Origin: Candidatus Segatella violae | Lineage (GTDB): Bacteria > Bacteroidota > Bacteroidia > Bacteroidales > Bacteroidaceae | Direction: 5' to 3' | NCBI GenBank assembly: GCA_002440225.1 | Contig: DJSH01000003.1 | Location: 1 to 37,262 of the forward strand | DNA: 37,262 bases | Part shown: positions 7,286 to 13,991 of the stretch, in pieces | Position numbering within the stretch: the first letter of the stretch is position 1 | How the letters are laid out: each line of letters opens with the position of its first letter | The notes under the pieces: generated by a model | The model's database searches: none | The model's input: the letters and a program-made list of their open reading frames with translations, nothing else | What the model was told of the DNA's origin: nothing | Translations under genes and position numbers: made by a program

Positions 7286-8530
7286 ATGAAATATACAATC
7301 AAGGCCCCGAGCCAACTCAACGCAAGCATCAACCTGCCTGCATCCAAGAGCATCAGCAACCGTGCACTGGTCATCAACGCCATGGCACACTCTTGCAAGC
7401 ATCCCAACAACCTGAGCGACTGCGACGACACCAAGGTAATCATCGCCGCCCTCAAAGACATGCCCTATGAAATCAACATCAAGGCAGCGGGAACAGCCAT
7501 GCGATTCATGACCGCCTACCTATCCTCCACAGAGGGAGAGCACATCATCACAGGCACCGAGCGCATGCAAAACCGCCCCATCTCCATCCTCGTAGACGCA
7601 CTACGCTATCTGGGCGCCGACATCCAATATGTGAAGAAGGAAGGCTATCCTCCACTCCACATCAAAGGCAAGGCTCTGGAAGGCGGGCATCTGGAAGTGG
7701 TGGGCAATGTAAGCTCGCAGTATATCTCGGCATTGCTCATGATAGGTCCTATCCTGAAAAAAGGACTCGAACTGAAACTCACAGGCGAGATTACCTCACG
7801 CCCTTACATCGACCTCACCCTTTGGACGATGAACAACTTTGGCGCAAAGGCGGAATGGACCGACGTAGACACCATCACCGTGAAACCAGCACCCTATCAG
7901 AGCGACGTAGATTACACCATCGAAAACGACTGGAGCGCCGCCTCCTACTGGTATGAGATGATGGCACTCAACAGCAATCCCGACTCTGCCATCACCCTGG
8001 AAGGACTCACCGACTGTTCTAAACAAGGCGACTCGGTGGTAAAATACATCTTCAGTTTGTTGGGCGTAAAGAGCGAGTTCGAGAACCGCGACTCCATCTC
8101 ACCAGTCAAGTTGAAGGCTCACCGATGCCTCTTGCCTCGCTTCGATTACGACTTTTCTGGTTCGCCCGACTTGGCACAAACCATCGTCGTGGCTTGCTGT
8201 GCCCTGGGCGTAAAGTTCAAGTTCACGGGACTTGCCAGCCTCAAGATCAAGGAGACCGACCGCATCGAGGCATTGAAGACCGAACTGAAGAAGGTGGGAT
8301 ACGTGATACGCGACGAGCACGACAACACGCTCATCTGGGACGGCGAGACCTGCGAACCTACCTTCGAGCCCATCGACACCTACGAAGACCATCGCATGGC
8401 ATTGGCGTTTGCTCCCCTTGCCTTCAAGTTTCCACAGATAGAAATCAACAACCCAGAAGTGGTGAGCAAGTCGTACCCCCACTACTGGGAAGACCTGAAG
8501 AAAGTGGGATTCGAGATAAATGAAGCGTGA
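7286..8530 (+). CDS. aroA: 3-phosphoshikimate 1-carboxyvinyltransferase (EPSP synthase)
   Basis: AroA joins phosphoenolpyruvate and shikimate 3-phosphate in the shikimate pathway to aromatic amino acids. The 414-residue product from ATG 7286 has the N-terminal LPASKSISNRAL segment with Lys21 and Ser22, GTAMRFMTAYL in place of the usual NAGTAxR site, and C-terminal KETDRIEAL and EDHRMALAFAPLAF motifs. The open frame extends upstream to 6914, but that part overlaps the metalloprotease gene in another frame and does not resemble AroA. The TGA stop lies inside a GTGAAGAACG repeat unit that recurs at other gene ends in this window. Confidence 0.95.
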   Translation: MKYTIKAPSQLNASINLPASKSISNRALVINAMAHSCKHPNNLSDCDDTKVIIAALKDMPYEINIKAAGTAMRFMTAYLSSTEGEHIITGTERMQNRPISILVDALRYLGADIQYVKKEGYPPLHIKGKALEGGHLEVVGNVSSQYISALLMIGPILKKGLELKLTGEITSRPYIDLTLWTMNNFGAKAEWTDVDTITVKPAPYQSDVDYTIENDWSAASYWYEMMALNSNPDSAITLEGLTDCSKQGDSVVKYIFSLLGVKSEFENRDSISPVKLKAHRCLLPRFDYDFSGSPDLAQTIVVACCALGVKFKFTGLASLKIKETDRIEALKTELKKVGYVIRDEHDNTLIWDGETCEPTFEPIDTYEDHRMALAFAPLAFKFPQIEINNPEVVSKSYPHYWEDLKKVGFEINEA

Positions 8531-8570
8531 AGAACGCAGCGTGAAGATTGCATCTAGAAGAAAGTGAAGA
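8527..8570 (+). repeat. Purine-rich GTGAAGA repeat cluster at the aroA stop codon
   Basis: GTGAAGAACG at 8527-8536 supplies the aroA TGA stop. GTGAAGATTG follows at 8541-8550 and GTGAAGA at 8564-8570. Nearly the same unit occurs at 8956-8986 and 31329-31359. Confidence 0.6.
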
Positions 8571-8576
8571 TTTCTT

Positions 8577-8987
8577 ATGATATATTTGATAATAGCCTTG
8601 GTTGTGCTGGGCATCATCTCAGCCATTCTTGGCATCGTCTCCCATAAGAAAGGAGAGGAAGAAGAGCCACTGGTGGAAGGCGTATCGTGCAATACCTGCA
8701 ACGGTGAGAACACCAAGTGCGAACAGGAATGCATGATGGAGGCAGCCACCAAGGAGATAGAATATTACGACGACGAGGAACTCGACCGATTCAAAGGACG
8801 AGAGGCTGACGACTACTCAGACGAGGAAGTGGAAGAGTTCTCCGAAGTGCTCTACACGATGAAACCAGAGGAAGTGGCTGGGTGGAACCGAAGCCTTATC
8901 CTGCGTGGCATCAATCTGCCCAACCAGTTGAAAGACGAGGTCGTAGGATTTCTGAGTGAAGAACGAAGAGCGAAGAGTGAAGAATAA
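8577..8987 (+). CDS. Small membrane-anchored protein with a four-cysteine motif, function unknown
   Basis: The 136-residue product has one N-terminal membrane helix (about 2-21) and then a very acidic soluble part. Four cysteines at 38, 41, 48 and 52 form a CxxC-x6-CxxxC pattern that could hold a metal or an Fe-S cluster. Acidic segments (E-Y-Y-D-D-E-E and D-D-Y-S-D-E-E) follow, then a conserved-looking MKPEEVAGWNRSLILRGINL region near residues 97-116. I recognise it as a protein found in this position in related Bacteroidales but know no proven function. The last ten residues come from a GTGAAGAACG repeat and are probably dispensable. The ABC metal permease gene starts 6 nt after the stop, so the two are likely cotranscribed. 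Confidence 0.75.
   Translation: MIYLIIALVVLGIISAILGIVSHKKGEEEEPLVEGVSCNTCNGENTKCEQECMMEAATKEIEYYDDEELDRFKGREADDYSDEEVEEFSEVLYTMKPEEVAGWNRSLILRGINLPNQLKDEVVGFLSEERRAKSEE
8956..8986 (+). repeat. Purine-rich GTGAAGA repeat forming the end of the four-cysteine gene
   Basis: GTGAAGAACG at 8956-8965 and GTGAAGAATA at 8977-8986 flank a related CGAAGA core. Here the repeat is translated and encodes the tail S-E-E-R-R-A-K-S-E-E, with the TAA stop at its end. Confidence 0.6.
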
Positions 8988-8993
8988 GACAAA

Positions 8994-9791
8994 ATGGATA
9001 TACTACAATATGCGTTTTTCCAAAACGCCTTGATAGGTGCCTTCTTGGCTAGCATCCTATGTGGCTTCGTAGGCACCTACATCGTCACACGCCGCCTGGT
9101 GTTTATCAGCGGCGGCATAACCCATGCCTCCTTTGGCGGCATCGGCATCGGTGTATTTTCGGGGCTTAACCCAATACTCTCAGCCATGGTCTTTGCCATA
9201 CTGAGTGCCTTCGGCGTGCAATGGATGTCGAAGAAGCAAGATGTGCGCAAAGACTCTGCCATCGCCATGTTTTGGACGCTGGGCATGAGCGTAGGCATCA
9301 TCTGCTGTTTCCTGACGCCAGGATTCATGCCCGACCTACCCTCTTTTCTCTTCGGCAGCATCCTCGCCATCGACAGCGCTGACCTCTGGCTTCTGGCAGG
9401 GCTCACCCTCTTCGTAGGTTTGCTGTTCACCTTCCTGTTGCGCCCCATCGAGTATGTGGCGTTCGACAGCACCTTCGCCCGTTCGCAGCATCTGCCCGTC
9501 ACGGCGATAGAATACCTGATGATGACGCTCATCGCCATGACCATTGTCGCCACGCTCAAGATGGTGGGCATCGTGCTAGCCATCAGTTTGCTCACCATTC
9601 CCCAGATGACCGCCAACCTCTTCACCTATAATTATAAGCGAATGATAGGTGCGAGCATCGTGATAGGATGGATAGACTGCATCGTAGGGCTCTATGCCAG
9701 CTACCTGCTCAATGTGCCATCGGGAGCCACCATCATCTTCGTGAGCATCATCCTCTTTGCCTTCGCCAAGATTGCGAAGAGTCTGAAATAA
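8994..9791 (+). CDS. ABC-3 family metal (zinc/manganese) transporter permease
   Basis: The 265-residue integral membrane protein has about eight hydrophobic segments and the features of ZnuB/MntB permeases. These include the early R-R-L-V-F-I-S-G-G-I-T-H-A-S-F-G-G-I-G segment, which couples to the ATPase, and a late MVGIVLAISLLTIPQMTANLF stretch near residues 186-206. It should form the membrane channel of a Zn, Mn or Fe importer in the inner membrane. No ATPase or solute-binding protein gene is next to it, so its partners must be encoded elsewhere. The metal cannot be decided from sequence alone. The four-cysteine membrane protein lies just upstream and may be functionally related. Confidence 0.88.
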   Translation: MDILQYAFFQNALIGAFLASILCGFVGTYIVTRRLVFISGGITHASFGGIGIGVFSGLNPILSAMVFAILSAFGVQWMSKKQDVRKDSAIAMFWTLGMSVGIICCFLTPGFMPDLPSFLFGSILAIDSADLWLLAGLTLFVGLLFTFLLRPIEYVAFDSTFARSQHLPVTAIEYLMMTLIAMTIVATLKMVGIVLAISLLTIPQMTANLFTYNYKRMIGASIVIGWIDCIVGLYASYLLNVPSGATIIFVSIILFAFAKIAKSLK

Positions 9792-9800
9792 GAAAATAAG

Positions 9801-9839
9801 AAAAAGGGAATCGAAGAGATAAAAAGGAAATCGAAGAGA
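9801..9839 (+). repeat. Tandem 20-bp purine-rich repeat before the TPR lipoprotein gene
   Basis: A 19-nt unit ending AATCGAAGAGA occurs at 9801-9819 and again at 9821-9839 with one mismatch. It fills most of the spacer between the permease stop and ATG 9851 and may influence translation initiation. Confidence 0.6.
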
Positions 9840-9850
9840 AAAAATAGGAA

Positions 9851-12800
9851 ATGAAAGGCAAGGCATCCCATATACTTGTACTCGCCATCGTCATCTTGCC
9901 GATGGCACTGGCTGGATGCTCTACGCAACGAAACACGGCGCAGAGCAGGTGGTGGCATGCCTTCAACACCCGATACAACACCTATTATAATGGCGCACAA
10001 GCCTACATCGAAGGCTCACTGGAGAAAGAGAACGGCAACAGAGACAATTTCACCGAGCTTCTTCCCCTCTACACCGTAGCCAACAAGGCGAGCCGAGACC
10101 TGGGCAAAGGCAACTACGACCGTGCCATCGAGAAGAGCGAGAAAGCCATCCACCAACACAGCATCAAGCGCCGACCCATATGGAACAAAGACCGTCGCAA
10201 GACCGCCCGCGACCGGGAATGGCTCAGCCGCAAAGAATACAACCCCTTCATCTGGAAAGCATGGATGCTGATGGGCAGGTCGCAGTTTTTCGAGGGCAAC
10301 TTCGAGGCAGCGGCAGCCACCTTTTCCTACATGAGTCGCCTCTTCGCCACACAGCCAGCCATCTACGACAAGGCACAGGCTTGGCTTGCCAAATGCTACA
10401 TAGAGCTAGGTTGGACCTATGACGCCGAAGACGTGATACGCAACATTGAGCGCGACTCCATCCACTGGAGTGCCCAGCGAGAATGGGATTACACCTACGC
10501 CCTCTACTACATCCACACCGCCCAATACGTGCAAGCCACCGGCTACCTGCGCAAGGCGATAGCCCATGAGATGAGACACAAGCAGAAAGCACGCCTGTGG
10601 TATCTCATGGGACAGATACAAGCCTCGATGGGACATACCAACGAGGCTTATCAGGCATTCCGCCACGTCATAGCCCTCAACCCTCCCTACGAGTTGGAGT
10701 TCAACGCCCGCATCTCCCAAACCGAGGTGCTGGCACGCAGCAATGCCAACAAAATGGTGGGCAAACTTAAACGCATGGCGGCATCGGACAAGAACAAGGA
10801 ATATCTCGACCAGATATACTACGCACTGGGCAACATCCACCTAGCTCAGAAAGACACCATGCAAGCCATCGTCGCCTACGAGCGAGGCGCACAGAAATCC
10901 ATGCGAAAAGGCATAGAGAAAGGTGTGCTGCTCACCCATCTAGGCAACCTCTACTGGCAACAAGACCGATTCTCCGATGCCAAGCGATGCTACGGCGAAG
11001 CCATCGGATTGCTCGACAAAGACCGCAAGGACTACCAACAGCTCTCCATGCGCTCGAAAGTACTCGACGAACTCACCCCCTACACCGAGACGATTGCCCT
11101 GCAAGACTCCCTGCAACGACTCGCCATGATGAGCGAAGCCGACCGCAACGCCGTCATCGACCATGTGATAGAAGCCTACAAGAAAAAAGAGAAGGAAGCC
11201 AGGAGATTGCAAGCCGAGGGAGAGGGAACTAGCGACAACGCTAGCATCGGACAAGGCGAAACTCCTGCAAACGGCTTTTCCAATCGCTTTCCTACAAATC
11301 AGAACGACAAACTTTCGAATGGGAATACATGGTATTTCTATTCATCCCTCGCCGTTGCCCAAGGCAAACAACAATTTCAGAAGCTTTGGGGCAAACGTGA
11401 GAACTCCGACGACTGGCAGCGTTCCAACAAGAGCGTAGTGGCAGGCGACATGGAGGATACAGCCGAGAAACAATCAGTATCCCAAGGAGAGAGCGCAGAG
11501 AAGCAACCATTATCCCAAGAAGAGACAACCTACGCGCCTGCATCAGGTGAAGACAGCCGTGAATACTATCTCAAGCAAATCCCCCTCACCCCAGAGCAAA
11601 TGGCAGAGAGCAACCAGCTCTTGGAGAACGGGCTCTTGCATGCCGGCATCATCCTCAAGGACAAGATGGGCAACCTGAGATTGAGCGAAGAAATGCTGCG
11701 CCGGCTCACCGACCACTATCCCGACTACGAGCACCTAGACGATGCCTACTATCATCTCTACCTGCTCTACAACATCAAACACCAGCCAGCCGTTGCCGAC
11801 ACCTATCTGCAACAACTCAAGCAGCAATATCCTGCAAGTCAGTGGACCGCCCTACTTTCCAATCCCCACTATGCCGAGGACGCAAGGATGGGCGAACATT
11901 TGGAAGACTCGCTCTACACAGCCACATACAAGGCTTTCAGAGAGGGCGACTACGAGCGCGTGGGCTCCAACGCCGCTATCTCCAGCACCCGATTTCCCCT
12001 GGGAGCCAACCGCGACAAGTTCCTCTTCCTTTCGGGCATGAGCCTGCTGGGGCAAGGCGACACCGATGGATGCCTCAAAGATCTCCAAACGGTGGCAGAG
12101 AAATATCCAGGCACCCGACTGAGCGAACTGGCTGGCATGATAGTAAACGGTGTGAAAGCAGGCAGGCGACTACATGGCGGAAAGTTTGACCTAAGCGATG
12201 TGTGGACACGACGAAGCGAGTCGACGGCAGCCGCCAACGACATCCTGCCACAAAAGGAGTTCAGCGCAGAAAGAAACATTCCGTTTATCTTCCTCATGGC
12301 ATACGTCACCGACTCGGTGAACGAGAACCAGTTGCTCTTCGAGGTAGCCAAGTATAACTTCACCTCCTATCTGGTGCGCAATTTCGACATCCACATAGAC
12401 GAGCAAGGCGGAATCCACCGCATGCAGATAACGGGGTTCAAAAATTACGACGAGGCACGCCAATACGCCAATGCTCTCTATCAAGAGAAAGCCATCCTGA
12501 GCCTCTTGGCGAAGGCACGCACCTTTGTGGTGAGCGAAAACAACCTGCCATTGCTAGGCACCCGCTTGAGCTACGACGACTACAGCAAGTTCTACGCCAA
12601 GCATTTCGCCCCCATCAAGTTGAGCCGCCAGCCGCTGCTCTACGAGCCAGCCGAAAGAGTCGTTGCTCCGCAACAGGCAGAATCGCCGTCGTCGGAAGAA
12701 GTCCCGACCAACAACGAAGACAAGCAGCAAGGAGTCCCCAACCAGATAGAAATCGAAGAGGATGCCGGCAAGCAAGAAGACACGGGCATCTATTTCGACG

Positions 12801-12865
12801 ACGAGCCAACAACAGATAAATCGCCTGCCGATAGCGACGAATATTACGATTTGGAGGGGTTCTAA
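9851..12865 (+). CDS. porW: PorW/SprE-like TPR lipoprotein of the type IX secretion system
   Basis: The 1004-residue product has a lipoprotein signal with lipobox L-A-G-C (Cys23). It is followed by a C-S-T-Q-R-N-T-A start and an N-T-R-Y-N-T-Y-Y-N-G-A segment very like SprE of Flavobacterium and PorW of Porphyromonas. TPR-type helices with A-x3-Y spacing cover roughly residues 45-400. A low-complexity linker (about 450-560) contains the W-Y-F-Y-S-S-L and Q-K-L-W-G-K-R signature seen in SprE. More TPR helices follow to about 760. A small C-terminal domain near 830-890 contains ITGFKNYDEARQY, and the end is acidic. SprE/PorW is an outer-membrane lipoprotein needed for type IX secretion, linking the periplasmic ring to the outer-membrane translocon. 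The gene follows the permease after a repeat-rich 59-nt spacer. Confidence 0.82.
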   Translation: MKGKASHILVLAIVILPMALAGCSTQRNTAQSRWWHAFNTRYNTYYNGAQAYIEGSLEKENGNRDNFTELLPLYTVANKASRDLGKGNYDRAIEKSEKAIHQHSIKRRPIWNKDRRKTARDREWLSRKEYNPFIWKAWMLMGRSQFFEGNFEAAAATFSYMSRLFATQPAIYDKAQAWLAKCYIELGWTYDAEDVIRNIERDSIHWSAQREWDYTYALYYIHTAQYVQATGYLRKAIAHEMRHKQKARLWYLMGQIQASMGHTNEAYQAFRHVIALNPPYELEFNARISQTEVLARSNANKMVGKLKRMAASDKNKEYLDQIYYALGNIHLAQKDTMQAIVAYERGAQKSMRKGIEKGVLLTHLGNLYWQQDRFSDAKRCYGEAIGLLDKDRKDYQQLSMRSKVLDELTPYTETIALQDSLQRLAMMSEADRNAVIDHVIEAYKKKEKEARRLQAEGEGTSDNASIGQGETPANGFSNRFPTNQNDKLSNGNTWYFYSSLAVAQGKQQFQKLWGKRENSDDWQRSNKSVVAGDMEDTAEKQSVSQGESAEKQPLSQEETTYAPASGEDSREYYLKQIPLTPEQMAESNQLLENGLLHAGIILKDKMGNLRLSEEMLRRLTDHYPDYEHLDDAYYHLYLLYNIKHQPAVADTYLQQLKQQYPASQWTALLSNPHYAEDARMGEHLEDSLYTATYKAFREGDYERVGSNAAISSTRFPLGANRDKFLFLSGMSLLGQGDTDGCLKDLQTVAEKYPGTRLSELAGMIVNGVKAGRRLHGGKFDLSDVWTRRSESTAAANDILPQKEFSAERNIPFIFLMAYVTDSVNENQLLFEVAKYNFTSYLVRNFDIHIDEQGGIHRMQITGFKNYDEARQYANALYQEKAILSLLAKARTFVVSENNLPLLGTRLSYDDYSKFYAKHFAPIKLSRQPLLYEPAERVVAPQQAESPSSEEVPTNNEDKQQGVPNQIEIEEDAGKQEDTGIYFDDEPTTDKSPADSDEYYDLEGF

Positions 12866-12940
12866 TGCAGAAGTTGTTCGGTTTAGAGGAATTTAATATT
12901 TATTAACTACAGAAGATGTTCCCTATCACGAAAATCTTTG

Positions 12941-12948
12941 TACTTTCG
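12941..12948 (+). promoter_or_regulatory. Candidate -7 box of tsaE
   Basis: TACTTTCG followed by C differs from TAnnTTTG at one position and lies 42 nt before ATG 12991. The match is imperfect and the -33 element is not clear. Confidence 0.4.
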
Positions 12949-12990
12949 CACTCAGAATAGGAAAACAAGAAAAATATAGGATAAAAGACA

Positions 12991-13401
12991 ATGAAAATCA
13001 AGATTGACTCATTAGACAACATCCATGAGGCAGCCAAGCAATTCCTGGCTGGCATGGGCAACGGCAAGGTCTTCGCCTTCTATGGCAAGATGGGTGCCGG
13101 TAAGACCACTTTCATCAAGGCCATCTGCGAGGAACTGGGCGTGGAAGATGTCATCACATCGCCTACCTTCGCCCTCGTCAATGAATATACTGCCGGCGAC
13201 GGCTCTCCCATCTATCACTTCGACTTCTACCGCATCAAGAAGATAGACGAGGTGTACGACATGGGATATGAGGACTATTTCTACAGCGGTAACCTCTGTT
13301 TCCTGGAGTGGCCGGAGCTGATAGAGACCCTCTTGCCAGAGGATGTAACCAAAGTACACATCACTACCGAGGAAGACGGATCGAGAACCGTAGAATGGTA
13401 A
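12991..13401 (+). CDS. tsaE: tRNA threonylcarbamoyladenosine biosynthesis ATPase TsaE
   Basis: TsaE is the ATPase that works with TsaB and TsaD to make t6A37 in tRNAs reading ANN codons. The 136-residue product has the P-loop GKMGAGKT at 32-39, a SPTFALVNEY switch segment, HFDFYRI and the LEWPE motif, all typical. Length is close to the family norm of about 150. It has its own weak promoter and is a single-gene unit, followed by a structured repeat region and the convergent trxA gene. Confidence 0.95.
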   Translation: MKIKIDSLDNIHEAAKQFLAGMGNGKVFAFYGKMGAGKTTFIKAICEELGVEDVITSPTFALVNEYTAGDGSPIYHFDFYRIKKIDEVYDMGYEDYFYSGNLCFLEWPELIETLLPEDVTKVHITTEEDGSRTVEW

Positions 13402-13426
13402 AAAGGGTGTTTTTCGCCCGAAAAAA

Positions 13427-13444
13427 GGGCACAAGGAGGTGCCC
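13427..13444. repeat. Short perfect hairpin after tsaE
   Basis: GGGCAC (13427-13432) and GTGCCC (13439-13444) are perfectly complementary around a six-base loop, just downstream of the tsaE stop. No T-tract follows, so it is not a classic terminator. It may protect the tsaE transcript end. Confidence 0.5.
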
Positions 13445-13445
13445 G

Positions 13446-13533
13446 AAATTACGTCCCGACGTAGGCTTTGCTACGTCCCGACGCAACAAACAATACGTCC
13501 CGACGTAGCAAGCACTACGTCGGGACGTAATTT
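13446..13533. repeat. 88-bp palindromic cassette with four TACGTCCCGACGTAG units
   Basis: Three same-direction units (13450-13464; a shortened copy at 13471-13483; 13494-13508) and one inverted unit (13515-13530) lie between tsaE and trxA. The ends form a perfect 19-bp inverted repeat, AAATTACGTCCCGACGTAG at 13446-13464 against its complement at 13515-13533. Units three and four alone form a 15-bp perfect hairpin with a six-base loop. Each full unit is itself nearly palindromic (TACGTC-CC-GACGTA). It resembles a REP/BIME-type or MITE-like intergenic element. It encodes no protein. Confidence 0.75.
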
Positions 13534-13537
13534 TTCA

Positions 13538-13560
13538 AAAAAAGACAAAAGGTCTTTTTT
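13538..13560. terminator. Bidirectional terminator between tsaE and trxA
   Basis: AAAAAAGAC (13538-13546) pairs with GTCTTTTTT (13552-13560) around a five-base loop, giving U-tracts in both directions. The trxA stop codon at 13559-13561 overlaps its edge. Confidence 0.75.
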
Positions 13561-13873
13561 ACAAGAGAGCCTGGAATTTCTCAGTGAGAGTAGCCTTGCT
13601 GGCTGCGCCCACAAACTTGTCGACCAACTGACCACCCTTGAAGAAGAGGATAGTTGGGATGTTGCGCACACCAAACTCCATAGCGATGTCGTCGTTCTCC
13701 TCGACATCACACTTGCCTACTACCAACTTGCCATCAAACTCCTCTGCCAATTCTGACACGATAGGAGCAATCTGGCGACAAGGACCACACCAAGTTGCCC
13801 ACAAATCTACTACCAATGGGAGCTCACCATTCTTGTAGCTCTCAAAATTCTCTGTTGTAATTGTTACTTCCAT
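13559..13873 (-). CDS. trxA: Thioredoxin
   Basis: The 104-residue product is a classical thioredoxin that reduces disulfides in cytoplasmic proteins using electrons from thioredoxin reductase. The active site WCGPC has Cys29 and Cys32 after the VVDLWAT strand, and the cis-proline segment is NIPTILFF. Length and fold elements are normal. It is transcribed from an ideal promoter at 13944-13975 with a leader of about 64 nt. No signal peptide is present, so it acts in the cytoplasm. Confidence 0.97.
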   Translation of the reverse strand: MEVTITTENFESYKNGELPLVVDLWATWCGPCRQIAPIVSELAEEFDGKLVVGKCDVEENDDIAMEFGVRNIPTILFFKGGQLVDKFVGAASKATLTEKFQALL

Positions 13874-13943
13874 TTTCTATTACTTATTTATTTTTGTTAT
13901 CTTATATTCTACACCGTAATCATATCTTGGCGCTAAGTCACTG

Positions 13944-13975
13944 CAAAGGTAAGCATTTGACTGCAAACTAGCAAA
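13944..13975 (-). promoter_or_regulatory. Sigma-ABfr promoter of trxA
   Basis: On the minus strand TTTG (13972-13975) and TACCTTTG (13944-13951) are separated by exactly 20 nt. It lies just downstream of the dnaE stop, giving trxA transcription independent of dnaE. Confidence 0.75.
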
Positions 13976-13991
13976 CGTTGCGCCTACTTTT

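Noticed and set aside
13446..13533. CRISPR array
   Set aside because: Units are short, spaced by only 6-10 bases, include an inverted copy, and no cas genes are present. It is a palindromic repeat cassette.
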